From Bacillota bacterium (lineage in GTDB: Bacteria > Bacillota > Clostridia > Lachnospirales > Lachnospiraceae), in the NCBI GenBank assembly GCA_022717655.1, contig JAIIAN010000017.1, positions 1 to 24,807 on the forward strand: a stretch of 24,807 nt of DNA, in the 5' to 3' direction. A program made the position numbers and the translations under genes. The notes under the pieces are model-generated. The model ran no database searches. It saw nothing but the letters and a program-made list of their open reading frames with translations, and was not told the origin of the DNA. This document shows, in pieces, positions 15,861 through 22,998 of the stretch. Numbering within the stretch: position 1 is the stretch's first letter; the number at the start of each line of letters is the position of its first letter.

Positions 15861-17582
15861 TTAGAACAAGCTGTACAGCTGTGTAAGCGGCAGTTTTTCG
15901 GCTGGTTTGGAAGTAATTTCTTCGCCATCTACCGTTACTTTATAAGTCTCAGGGTCTACTGTAAGTTCCGGTGTTCTGTCATTGTATACCATATCTTTTT
16001 TACTGATGGTACGGCAGCCTTTTACTGGAACAACTGTCTTTTCAAGACCATATTTTTCTTTTACATTTTCATCCATTGCAGCCTGTGAAACAAAGGTTAA
16101 GCACGCTTCGTTTTTTGCTTTTCCATGAGCTGCAAACATTGGCTGATACTGTACCGGCTGAGTCGTCGGAATGGATGCATTGGCATCTCCCATTTTAGAT
16201 GCTACAATCATTCCGCCTTTGATAATCATATCTGGTTTTGCTCCGAAAAATGCCGGATTCCAGAGTACAAGGTCAGCCAGTTTTCCCTCTTCAACAGAAC
16301 CTACATACTGTGCAATTCCGTGTGTCAGAGCTGGATTAATGGTATATTTAGAAATATAACGTTTTACACGGAAGTTATCATTTTCATGACCTTCATCTTC
16401 CGGTAATGCGCCTCTTTCATCTTTCATTTTGCTTGCAGTCTGCCAGGTACGGGTAATGACTTCACCGACACGTCCCATTGCCTGTGAATCAGAACTCATC
16501 ATACTAAAAATTCCCATATCATGAAGCACATCTTCTGCCGCAATCGTTTCCGGACGGATTCTGGAATCTGCAAATGCGACATCCTCCGGAATCTTTTTAT
16601 CCAAATGGTGGCATACCATAAGCATATCAAGATGTTCATCTAAGGTATTTACGGTATATGGCATGGTTGGGTTGGTTGAGGATGGCAGTACATTTGGTGC
16701 TGCTGCCGCACGAATGATATCCGGTGCATGTCCACCGCCAGCGCCTTCTGTATGATAAGTATGAATGGTTCTTCCACCGATTGCTGCAAGGGTATCTTCG
16801 ACACATCCGCCCTCATTTAAAGTATCGGTATGGATAGCTACCTGTACATCGTATTCATCTGCAACATTTAAGCAGTGATTGATAACCGCCGGTGTTGCTC
16901 CCCAGTCTTCATGGATTTTTAATCCCATTGCCCCTGCTTTTACCTGTTCAATCAAAGGTGCTTCATCGGAGCAGTTTCCTTTTCCAAGAAATCCAAGGTT
17001 CATCGGATATTCTTCTGCTGCCTTTAACATCATTTTTAAATTCCATGGTCCAGGAGTACAAGTTGTCGCATTTGTTCCATCTGCCGGACCAGTACCACCG
17101 CCAATCATGGTTGTGACACCGCTATACAGTGCACAGTCAATCTGCTGAGGACTGATAAAATGAATATGGGTATCAATTCCACCTGCAGTTACAATCAAAC
17201 CTTCTCCTGCCAGTGCTTCTGTGGATGCACCAACTGTCATTCCTGGTGTGACGCCATCCATGATATCTGGATTTCCAGCTTTTCCAATTCCTTTGATTTT
17301 GCCATCTTTGATTCCGATGTCTGCCTTTATAATTCCTGTAGAATCCACGATTAATGCGTTTGTGATAACCAGGTCTAAGTCTCCATCTTTGCTACAGGTT
17401 TTTACAGACTGTCCCATACCGTCACGAATGGTTTTTCCACCACCGAATTTGACTTCATCTCCATAAGTTGTATAGTCTTTTTCTACTTCAATTACAAGAC
17501 TGGTATCTGCCAGACGAACCTTATCTCCGACAGTTGGTCCGTACATTGCTGCATATTTACTTCCGGAAATTTTTACACTCAT
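15861..17582 (-). CDS. ureC: Urease alpha subunit UreC
   Basis: UreC is the catalytic subunit, splitting urea to ammonia and carbamate at a dinickel centre. The 573-residue chain keeps the full active site: His139 and His141 (GGIDTHIHFISPQ), Lys222 for carbamylation (MGLKIHEDWGATP, with His224), His251 (HTDTLNEGG), His277 (HTYHTEGAGGGHAPD), the flap Cys324-His325 (MVCHHLDKK) and Asp365 (SSDSQAMGRVGEV). Length and order are standard for bacterial urease. AAGGAGG precedes the ATG; ureB ends 12 nt upstream. Confidence 0.98.
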   Translation of the reverse strand: MSVKISGSKYAAMYGPTVGDKVRLADTSLVIEVEKDYTTYGDEVKFGGGKTIRDGMGQSVKTCSKDGDLDLVITNALIVDSTGIIKADIGIKDGKIKGIGKAGNPDIMDGVTPGMTVGASTEALAGEGLIVTAGGIDTHIHFISPQQIDCALYSGVTTMIGGGTGPADGTNATTCTPGPWNLKMMLKAAEEYPMNLGFLGKGNCSDEAPLIEQVKAGAMGLKIHEDWGATPAVINHCLNVADEYDVQVAIHTDTLNEGGCVEDTLAAIGGRTIHTYHTEGAGGGHAPDIIRAAAAPNVLPSSTNPTMPYTVNTLDEHLDMLMVCHHLDKKIPEDVAFADSRIRPETIAAEDVLHDMGIFSMMSSDSQAMGRVGEVITRTWQTASKMKDERGALPEDEGHENDNFRVKRYISKYTINPALTHGIAQYVGSVEEGKLADLVLWNPAFFGAKPDMIIKGGMIVASKMGDANASIPTTQPVQYQPMFAAHGKAKNEACLTFVSQAAMDENVKEKYGLEKTVVPVKGCRTISKKDMVYNDRTPELTVDPETYKVTVDGEEITSKPAEKLPLTQLYSLF

Positions 17583-17594
17583 TTTCGTACCTCC

Positions 17595-17954
17595 TTACAG
17601 AAATCCTTTTAATTTTGCTGTTTCCATTGATGTCGCTTTGGTATCTTCACCAGTCTGGGCACGGGTTAAATCATTTAATCCAAAGACACGTTTTCTTCCA
17701 CCCATCTCAGTAAGCTGTACTTCTTTTTCTTCCCCCGGCTCAAAACGAACTGAAGTTCCGGATGCAATATCCAGATGATATCCGTAAGCCTTTTCTCTGT
17801 CAAAAGACAGACATTTATTTACTTCAAAAAAATGATAATGAGAACCCACCTGAACCGGTCTGTCTCCTTTATTTGCAACAAGAATGGTTACTGTTTTTTT
17901 GCCTTCGTTTAATGTAATGTCCCGATTTGCCGGAATAATTTCACCAATTTTCAT
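17595..17954 (-). CDS. ureB: Urease beta subunit UreB
   Basis: This 119-residue structural subunit has the usual motifs IGEIIPANRDITLNEGK (3-19), VANKGDRPVQVGSHYHFFEVN and SGTSVRFEPGEEKEVQLTE. It is a separate gene rather than the UreA-UreB fusion of Helicobacter. An AAAGGAGG site lies 7 nt before the ATG, 13 nt after ureA. Confidence 0.97.
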   Translation of the reverse strand: MKIGEIIPANRDITLNEGKKTVTILVANKGDRPVQVGSHYHFFEVNKCLSFDREKAYGYHLDIASGTSVRFEPGEEKEVQLTEMGGRKRVFGLNDLTRAQTGEDTKATSMETAKLKGFL

Positions 17955-17967
17955 CTGATTGCCTCCT

Positions 17968-18270
17968 TTACTGAATCGGATTGTGTACAGTTACAAGTTT
18001 CGTTCCATCCGGAAAGGTTGCTTCAACCTGGACTTCTCCAATCATGTCTGCTACACCTTCCATTACGTCATCCTTTGTCAGTATCTTTGTGCCAAGCTGC
18101 ATCAGTTCCACCACTGTTTTTCCATCTCTGGCAAGCTCTAAAAGTTCTGAACTGATGTAGGCAAGTGCTTCTACATAATTTAATTTCAGTCCTCTCTCTT
18201 TTCTCTCTTTTGCAAGATTTCCTGCCAGATGAAGCATTAATTTTTCCTGTTCTTTCGGATTGAGCCTCAT
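17968..18270 (-). CDS. ureA: Urease gamma subunit UreA
   Basis: This 100-residue structural subunit is the first gene of the operon and matches the family from end to end: MRLNPKEQEKLMLHLAGNLA, RGLKLNYVEALAYISSELLE, EGVADMIGEVQVEATFPDGT and TVHNPIQ. AGAGGAGG lies 8 nt ahead of the ATG. Its leader of about 190 nt contains an intrinsic terminator. Confidence 0.97.
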   Translation of the reverse strand: MRLNPKEQEKLMLHLAGNLAKERKERGLKLNYVEALAYISSELLELARDGKTVVELMQLGTKILTKDDVMEGVADMIGEVQVEATFPDGTKLVTVHNPIQ

Positions 18271-18371
18271 ACCATTTCCTCCTCTTAAAAGTTCTAAAAG
18301 TCAGTGTTTTTGTCTGCCGGTTTTTGAAATGAAACGTAGTTTTTCTCTTGTCAAATATCATTTTATAAGAC

Positions 18372-18423
18372 AAAAAAATGCAGACAAATAGTATCTTTTA
18401 AGACACCATTGTCTGCATTTTAA
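18372..18423 (-). terminator. Intrinsic terminator in the urease leader (possible attenuator)
   Basis: On the minus strand AAAATGCAGACAA pairs with TTGTCTGCATTTT; with the inner GTGTCTT/AAGATAC the stem reaches about 22 bp with two G-U pairs and one bulge, and runs into seven T residues. It sits about 36 nt downstream of the expected RNA start and about 100 nt before ureA, with no strong promoter in between. It could also end readthrough from the 68-residue gene upstream. Confidence 0.8.
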
Positions 18424-18465
18424 ACTTCTATATTCGTTTCAATTCTTTTCAAAAACTCTATCCGC

Positions 18466-18494
18466 ATTATACACGAACTGCTTTTTCTCGTCAA
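18466..18494 (-). promoter_or_regulatory. Urease operon promoter
   Basis: TTGACG (18489-18494) and TATAAT (18466-18471) are 17 nt apart on the minus strand. The RNA would start near 18459, ahead of the leader terminator. Confidence 0.8.
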
Positions 18495-18532
18495 TCATTT
18501 TCTGCTCTAATTTGATAAAGTTCACAATTTAT

Positions 18533-18739
18533 TCAGATTTTGCGAAGCTCATTTTCACTGTACCATACTTTGTCATTTTCATTGATATCCAGCGCATACA
18601 GCCGTTCATCTTCCACTTCTATCACGATTGTCTGCTGATTTTTATCCTCTAACCACACCTTATCCATTGCCGGTTTTCCCTCTGGACGACCTTCACAGCC
18701 AAAATCCGGTTCATCAATCCGCTTTACAGGATATTCCAT
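18533..18739 (-). CDS. Small protein of unknown function upstream of urease
   Basis: The 68-residue product is acidic and soluble-looking, with no membrane segment or signal peptide. It starts MEYPVKRIDEPDFGCEGRPE and its second half (VIEVEDERLYALDINEND) looks beta-rich. AGAGGAAG lies about 6 nt before the ATG and an extended -10 promoter lies at 18784-18792. It is co-directed with urease and ends 38 nt before the urease -35 box, so a functional link is possible but not shown. I do not recognise the family. Confidence 0.65.
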   Translation of the reverse strand: MEYPVKRIDEPDFGCEGRPEGKPAMDKVWLEDKNQQTIVIEVEDERLYALDINENDKVWYSENELRKI

Positions 18740-18783
18740 TTTTTTCTTCCTCTTTTCCTGTTTTTTCTTTTATTTTGAATAAA

Positions 18784-18792
18784 ATTATAGCA
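18784..18792 (-). promoter_or_regulatory. Extended -10 promoter of the 68-residue protein gene
   Basis: The minus strand reads TGCTATAAT about 45 nt before the start codon; the -35 region is weak. Confidence 0.5.
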
Positions 18793-18821
18793 GGTGTTTC
18801 TAGTAAAATCCATTCCGACTC

Positions 18822-18850
18822 TTGTTTTGCCCCTTTATTTGTCTTATAAT
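18822..18850 (+). promoter_or_regulatory. Promoter of the AEC transporter gene
   Basis: TTGTTT (18822-18827), a 17-nt spacer and TATAAT (18845-18850). It diverges from the small-protein promoter about 30 bp away. Confidence 0.65.
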
Positions 18851-18917
18851 CGAAATCGAATCCTACAAGATTTTAACTTTTAAGACAAATATTTTATTAT
18901 CAAAAAAGGAGTTTTTT

Positions 18918-19841
18918 ATGATTGCTCTGCTTCTTACTCAACAGCTTGCCGTATTGTTTCTAATCATGGCATGTGGTTTTATCTTAGTAAAAACAAAAAT
19001 TGTAAATTCCAGAGACAGCAAAACCCTGTCCCTTATCTGTGTTTATCTGATTATGCCCTGCGTTATTATCAATGCATTCCAGATTGACTATTCAAAAGAA
19101 ATTCGGGATGGATTTTTACTGGCACTTTTTGCTGCTGTTATTATTCATCTTTTACTGTTTCTTATCTGCGGAATCCTTGGAAAATTTTTAAATTTAACCT
19201 CCGTAGAAAAGGCATCCCTGATTTATTCCAACGCCGGAAATCTGATTATTCCGCTTGTTACTTCTGTTCTCGGAAGCGAATGGGTTATCTATTCCAGCGG
19301 ATTTATGTGTGCCCAGACATTGCTTTTATGGACACATGCACAGTCCATTATGCAGGGAAAAACAGAATTTAACTGGAAAAAGATTTTGCAGAATGTCAAT
19401 TTAATCGCCATTGTAGTCGGAATTATTCTCTTCTTTTTCCATATCAAACTGCCTGTGATTGTATCCGATACAATTAATTCCCTTGCCTCTTTAATCGGAC
19501 CTGTCAGCATGATTATGCTTGGAATGTTACTCACCGAAGTAGACTGGAAATCACTGTTTACTTCCAGACGAATCTACTTAATGACTGCATTAAAAATGCT
19601 GATTCTGCCACTTATTATGGTAGGCTGTATGCGGATTCTTGCGCATCACTGCTCCCTTGCAAATGCATCTACAGTGTTGTTAATCAGCCTGCTTGCAACG
19701 ATTACTCCGTCGGCAACAACCATTACACAGATGGCTCAGATTTATGATAACCATCCAGATTACGCAAGTGCGATTAATGTATTTACGACTGTAGTGTGTA
19801 TTGTCACAATGCCGGTGATGGTGTTATTGTATACGATGTAA
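18918..19841 (+). CDS. AEC-family transporter (auxin efflux carrier / malate permease type)
   Basis: The 307-residue inner-membrane protein has about ten hydrophobic segments in two halves. Typical family features are the early IMACGFILVKTKIVN, the SNAGNLIIPLV stretch (Asn-rich cross-over site) and the later SLIGPVSMIMLGMLL. Family members move organic acids such as malate, but the substrate cannot be assigned. I start it at 18918, preceded by AAAAAAGGAG; the frame stays open upstream to 18822, which would overlap the promoter. Confidence 0.88.
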   Translation: MIALLLTQQLAVLFLIMACGFILVKTKIVNSRDSKTLSLICVYLIMPCVIINAFQIDYSKEIRDGFLLALFAAVIIHLLLFLICGILGKFLNLTSVEKASLIYSNAGNLIIPLVTSVLGSEWVIYSSGFMCAQTLLLWTHAQSIMQGKTEFNWKKILQNVNLIAIVVGIILFFFHIKLPVIVSDTINSLASLIGPVSMIMLGMLLTEVDWKSLFTSRRIYLMTALKMLILPLIMVGCMRILAHHCSLANASTVLLISLLATITPSATTITQMAQIYDNHPDYASAINVFTTVVCIVTMPVMVLLYTM

Positions 19842-19871
19842 GAAAATCTCCACTGTCTGAGTATTAAAATG

Positions 19872-19900
19872 TTTCATTTTTTTCTAATACATGATATACT
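19872..19900 (+). promoter_or_regulatory. Promoter of the Fst-like toxin mRNA
   Basis: TTTCAT (19872-19877), a 17-nt spacer and TATACT (19895-19900), with TG ahead of the -10 box. The expected 5' UTR of about 35 nt contains CCTCC (19916-19920), which can pair with the ribosome site GGAGG (19929-19933). Confidence 0.6.
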
Positions 19901-19937
19901 ATGAAAGCTGTCAACCCTCCAGCAGAAAGGAGGTGTT

Positions 19938-20000
19938 TTCTATGGAAGAAATTCTTGTCACATTTCTTGTCTCCGTCATAGCAGGTATAGTTAGCTACTA
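19938..20000 (+). repeat. Direct repeats at the toxin translation start (first set)
   Basis: Three blocks, TTCTATGGAA (19938-19947), TCTTGTCACATT (19953-19964) and TTAGCTACTA (19991-20000), recur exactly and in the same order at 20113-20146. They cover the toxin start codon and early codons. Confidence 0.85.
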
Positions 20001-20031
20001 CATATGCAAATGGCTGGATGGTAGACACTAG
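19942..20031 (+). CDS. Fst-like type I toxin peptide
   Basis: The 29-residue peptide has an acidic start (MEEI), one hydrophobic membrane segment (LVTFLVSVIAGIVSYYI) and the charged tail CKWLDGRH. This resembles the Fst/Ldr toxin family, whose members carry one membrane helix followed by a W-L-D-x-R type tail. AAAGGAGG lies 7-9 nt before the ATG and can be masked by a 5-bp hairpin in the 5' UTR. A shared terminator and a convergent antisense RNA with matching repeats follow, as in the par locus of plasmid pAD1. Membrane action and toxicity are inferred from that likeness. Confidence 0.7.
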   Translation: MEEILVTFLVSVIAGIVSYYICKWLDGRH

Positions 20032-20069
20032 ACAGCAACAGTCTAAACGGACTAGCTCACCGTAACGAG

Positions 20070-20142
20070 CAAGAAAGCCCCCAGAGTTGCAGCTCTGAGG
20101 GCTTTCATTTTGTTCTATGGAATCTTGTCACATTCCTTAGCT
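20070..20142 (-). ncRNA. Antisense antitoxin RNA (RNA II-like)
   Basis: A minus-strand promoter at 20149-20177 would start an RNA near 20142 that reads through the second repeat set and ends at the shared terminator hairpin, about 73 nt in all. It could pair with the toxin mRNA both at the repeats (over the start codon) and at the terminator, the two-contact scheme known for Fst/par systems. The exact ends are estimates. Confidence 0.65.
20074..20105. terminator. Shared terminator of toxin mRNA and antisense RNA
   Basis: AAAGCCC (20074-20080) pairs with GGGCTTT (20099-20105), and CAGAG with CTCTG inside, with one C/A mismatch and a 6-nt loop. CATTTTG follows on the plus strand and CTTGCTC on the minus strand, so the U tail is better on plus. 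Confidence 0.75.
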
Positions 20143-20146
20143 ACTA
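20113..20146 (+). repeat. Direct repeats at the antisense RNA 5' end (second set)
   Basis: The same three blocks as at 19938-20000 are packed together at 20113-20122, 20123-20134 and 20137-20146. Transcribed from the minus strand they would be complementary to the toxin mRNA start region. Confidence 0.85.
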
Positions 20147-20148
20147 TT

Positions 20149-20177
20149 ATCATATTCTATTCCTAGTCAAAAGTCAA
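20149..20177 (-). promoter_or_regulatory. Promoter of the antisense RNA
   Basis: On the minus strand TTGACT (20172-20177) and TATGAT (20149-20154) are spaced by 17 nt. It is closer to consensus than the toxin promoter, as expected if the antitoxin RNA is in excess. Confidence 0.7.
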
Positions 20178-20205
20178 CCTAGAAATTTATCGGATAGGAT
20201 ATTAA

Positions 20206-20225
20206 TGACACTACTTTGTGTGTCA
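20206..20225 (-). terminator. Weak hairpin after the 336-residue protein gene
   Basis: TGACAC and GTGTCA form a 6-bp stem with an 8-nt loop, followed on the minus strand by TTAATAT. It lies 11 nt after the stop codon and may be a weak terminator. Confidence 0.3.
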
Positions 20226-20235
20226 ATTTTATTCA

Positions 20236-21246
20236 TCATTCCCCAATCCGTTCCACTTTTACTTTCTGATTCCAAATGCCTTTCTTCCACACCATCACAT
20301 ACACTTCAAACTCTACGGAATCCTGCGCATACGCAAATGGCTCCTGCCACAACACTTCTGCCTCAACTCCTTTTGCCTTCCATGCTTTCTGTCTTTCATA
20401 AGCCTGTTCTATTTGTTTTTTATGTTCTGCATTTAATTTCTTTCCAAACGAACGTTTCGGATAATTTCCTGCTTCTTTTTGTAACTTTTTATCCAAGAGT
20501 TTGATTACCGCAAGATGTCTTTTTCGGTGCAGCATTTTCGCTATGATTTTTGCAATGGTCTTTACCGGATACTGTTCATAAAGAGCCAGCATCTGTATCA
20601 GTATCTTATCCTTTACCTGTATTGCGAGTTCTTTCATCAGACGGGTGGCATCGAGATTCACTTGCCAGGGTTCACTTTTTGGAACGACATATTCTGGTTT
20701 AACAGAAGGATACGAGCAATAATTTAATGGTGGAAATTCTGCCAACAGGGCAAGCTTTCGTTCTTCCTTCGTACAACAGTTTTTCTGCTCTCCCAGGTAA
20801 TCCACCTTGTCTCTTAGAATTGCAATCCGATATTCTAACTGGCGCAGATATTCATACCCTTCTACCCAGAAATGTCCGATTTTTCCATAGTCATAACATT
20901 GAATTTCCAGTTTTAATGACTCAAAAAAGATAGTAAATACCGAATCTTCACCCTGATTTACCACCAGAATGTACTCTTTTTCTTTTTTTTCCAAAACTGC
21001 TTTGATTGTACCTTCATAATCCGGCAGATATTCTCCTGTAAATCTTGCATTTTCAAAGACTAAGAAACTTTCCACTGCATCGTTCATCAGATAGACCAAA
21101 CGCCAGTTATTCCTATTGTCTTTTGGTGCTAAAAATTCAAGCTGTTCTACCTCTACAAGCTGTGCCAGTTTAAAAAATTCCTCCGGCATTTCTTCTGATA
21201 ACCCTTGCAAAATCTGTTTATAATATAATTTATCTTCGTTGTCCAT
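20236..21246 (-). CDS. Conserved-looking protein of unknown function (possibly DUF3878)
   Basis: The 336-residue protein has no signal peptide or membrane segment. Residues about 1-150 look like an alpha/beta domain with the segment YDYGKIGHFWVEGYEYLRQL (about 119-138), which I associate from memory with DUF3878. Residues about 190-290 are helical and strongly basic (MLHRKRHLAVIKLLDKKLQK; PKRSFGKKLNAEHKKQIEQA), which could suit nucleic acid binding, though that is a guess. TGAGGA precedes the ATG. It lies between the toxin-antitoxin locus and the TROVE-like gene and is separated from the latter by a terminator, so joint function is not implied. Confidence 0.7.
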   Translation of the reverse strand: MDNEDKLYYKQILQGLSEEMPEEFFKLAQLVEVEQLEFLAPKDNRNNWRLVYLMNDAVESFLVFENARFTGEYLPDYEGTIKAVLEKKEKEYILVVNQGEDSVFTIFFESLKLEIQCYDYGKIGHFWVEGYEYLRQLEYRIAILRDKVDYLGEQKNCCTKEERKLALLAEFPPLNYCSYPSVKPEYVVPKSEPWQVNLDATRLMKELAIQVKDKILIQMLALYEQYPVKTIAKIIAKMLHRKRHLAVIKLLDKKLQKEAGNYPKRSFGKKLNAEHKKQIEQAYERQKAWKAKGVEAEVLWQEPFAYAQDSVEFEVYVMVWKKGIWNQKVKVERIGE

Positions 21247-21299
21247 TTTTTCCTCATTATCTTTTATGGTTTTGATTTATCGTATCATAATTGGAGAAA

Positions 21300-21334
21300 T
21301 TTAAAAAGCCCCCGAACTTTAAGTCCGAGAGCTT
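21300..21334 (-). terminator. Terminator of the TROVE-like gene
   Basis: On the minus strand AAGCTCTCGGACTT pairs with AAGTTCGGGGGCTT (12 or more bp with G-U pairs, small loop), followed by TTTAAATTT, 13 nt after the stop codon. Confidence 0.75.
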
Positions 21335-21346
21335 ATAAGATATTTT

Positions 21347-22813
21347 TTAAGCCGCCTCTGCAATTGTAATGCATGCATACCGTTCATCTTCAATGATTTT
21401 TCGCATCATCTCAACCGGAGTCATTCTTATTCCTTCATCCAGATGCTCAAAAATTGTGACAGCACTTCCAGACAAAAGCTGTACTCCTTCTCTTTTTTTA
21501 TCTGCATGAAAGGCATTGTGACGGGAATCTACATTCCAGAACACAACATTCGGAATTGTATAACCATTTCTTTTAAATTTCTTTTTCATAGTTTCATAAA
21601 ACAGCCAGTCAGAATCATAAGTTGCAGAGTCAAATTCCATATCTGAAATAATAATCAAAGATTCTGGCATTTCTTCTTCTGGTACGTGATTTTCCACTGC
21701 AGTTTTAAGAATACTCTCAAAGGCTGCTTCCAGATTTGTATTCAAACCCCAGTGTGCTCTTGATACACAAGCAACTTTTTCGGCTAAAGTTTCACCTTCC
21801 AAATGCACAATGCTTGGTAAATCAGTAAATGTCATGAAACGATTATGATAGTCTCCCTTATTTCTTTCTGCAAAATAAATTGCGAGTCCAATCGAGGTTG
21901 CCATTGGTCGTCCATACATAGAGCCTGAAACATCTGCCATAACAAGCATGTTTTCATCACCAACTCCATAATCCGGAAGATTTCTCCACTGAGCTTCCAA
22001 CACCTTATTATCCTCGTTTCTGTATAAAATCTTTTCTACTATATCATAAGGATACAGCGTTTCAGAATGAATATTTCCCTTGCCTTCCATCGCCAGGTTA
22101 ATAAATTTTTCAAATCTTTCCGTATCGTGTCTGTCAAATGCTTTTCGATACTTCAGCATCGCACGTCCCGGAACGGCAGAATAATCAATATCATCCCAAT
22201 TGTTGTCACACATTTTTACTTCTGTAACATCAATATATTTTCTTAACGTACGGATTATTCTTTTAAAATTATAAACTGGATATCCTAATTTCTCTGCAGT
22301 TAAAATACCTAATTTTCTTGTTTCTTCTACTTTTGAATCAGCAGTTTTCACCCATTTTGCAAGCAGAGACACTGGTTTGCCTAATTGAAAGTTTTTTAAA
22401 TCCTCCAATAACTGTCTTTTCATTGCAGTCCACATTGCCTCTTCTGCCGGTGTACCAATCAGATAGTACCAGTCATCAAAACGACCATATTCACCAATGA
22501 AAGCAATGTTTGGAATCACTGCCTCCGGATGATATTCAGCCAGATACTTTAATAAAATTCGAAAGACTCTTCGTTCTCCAAGACCCTCTCGAATGTCTCT
22601 TGCATAAAATAAAATTTTAACTGCAGACAATGGGTCTTCTTCATAAGCCTTCTCAAATAAAATTTTGATTCGTTCTTCATCTGCAGTTCTCAGTGCACCA
22701 ATTGTTGCAAACAAATCCAGATTTGCATCATCTGTTGTGTTCACTGCTCTTGCACCATTTTCTGTATGAGTTAATTTATTTGATGTTTTTTCTAATAATT
22801 CTACGAAATTCAT
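21347..22813 (-). CDS. TROVE/DUF2828-like protein with von Willebrand A domain (Ro60-like)
   Basis: The 488-residue protein has a helical-repeat amino part (about 30-260; e.g. ILFYARDIREGLGERRVFRI and VPGRAMLKYRKAFDRHD) and a C-terminal von Willebrand A domain with an intact metal site: DVSGSM (Asp294, Ser296, Ser298), Thr359 in WGLNTN, and Asp391 in IISDMEFD. That order, an RNA-binding helical ring closed by a vWA domain, is the layout of Ro60 and bacterial Rsr. By sequence I would place it nearest DUF2828/TROVE. AGGGGG lies about 8 nt before the ATG. Directly upstream on the same strand are two tRNA-like RNAs, as Y-like RNAs often neighbour bacterial Ro genes. The role would be RNA surveillance or guiding a nuclease; this is inference. 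Confidence 0.75.
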   Translation of the reverse strand: MNFVELLEKTSNKLTHTENGARAVNTTDDANLDLFATIGALRTADEERIKILFEKAYEEDPLSAVKILFYARDIREGLGERRVFRILLKYLAEYHPEAVIPNIAFIGEYGRFDDWYYLIGTPAEEAMWTAMKRQLLEDLKNFQLGKPVSLLAKWVKTADSKVEETRKLGILTAEKLGYPVYNFKRIIRTLRKYIDVTEVKMCDNNWDDIDYSAVPGRAMLKYRKAFDRHDTERFEKFINLAMEGKGNIHSETLYPYDIVEKILYRNEDNKVLEAQWRNLPDYGVGDENMLVMADVSGSMYGRPMATSIGLAIYFAERNKGDYHNRFMTFTDLPSIVHLEGETLAEKVACVSRAHWGLNTNLEAAFESILKTAVENHVPEEEMPESLIIISDMEFDSATYDSDWLFYETMKKKFKRNGYTIPNVVFWNVDSRHNAFHADKKREGVQLLSGSAVTIFEHLDEGIRMTPVEMMRKIIEDERYACITIAEAA

Positions 22814-22838
22814 TGTACTTCCCCCTATAAGTTCAAGC

Positions 22839-22864
22839 CAAACACCAACTCTTATGAGTGTTTG
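22839..22864 (-). other. Hairpin between the tRNA-like RNAs and the TROVE-like gene
   Basis: CAAACAC and GTGTTTG (7 bp) close a 12-nt loop in which CTC and GAG can also pair. It has no U tract and is about 25 nt ahead of the start codon, so it may protect or separate the mRNA from the processed RNAs. Confidence 0.45.
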
Positions 22865-22882
22865 ATTCTACAGAATTACGAT

Positions 22883-22995
22883 GAGTGAGGGCAGGACTCG
22901 AACCTGCAATTCGTCCTCTTCGCCTGGAATAAATTGCTGTATGTTTCACAAACATGAAACACTTTTTCGTGCTTTACCATTAAGCTACCTCACTC
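22883..22995 (-). ncRNA. tRNA-like (Y-RNA-like) RNA, second of two
   Basis: Read on the minus strand: acceptor stem GAGTGAGG/CCTCACTC (22988-22995 with 22883-22890), the two linker bases TA, a D arm GCTT-AATGGTA-AAGC (22971-22985) with the GG pair in the loop, a 63-nt insert (22908-22970) instead of anticodon and variable arms, and a T arm GCAGG-TTCGAGT-CCTGC (22891-22907). The insert has a GUUUC/GAAAC hairpin with loop ATGTTTGT, then ATACAG, then a CAATT/AATTG stem next to the T arm. No CCA is encoded and no anticodon arm can be drawn. It lies 70 nt before the TROVE-like gene. Confidence 0.8.
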
Positions 22996-22998
22996 AGA

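Noticed and set aside
18350..18355. TTGACA on the minus strand as a second urease promoter after the terminator
   Set aside because: No acceptable -10 box lies 15-19 nt downstream (TCATTT or neighbours), so it is not supported, though a weak promoter is not excluded.
20113..20146. Decayed second copy of the small toxin gene
   Set aside because: The three matching blocks are packed into 34 nt, lie directly at a good minus-strand promoter, and are better explained as the repeats that pair antitoxin RNA with toxin mRNA.
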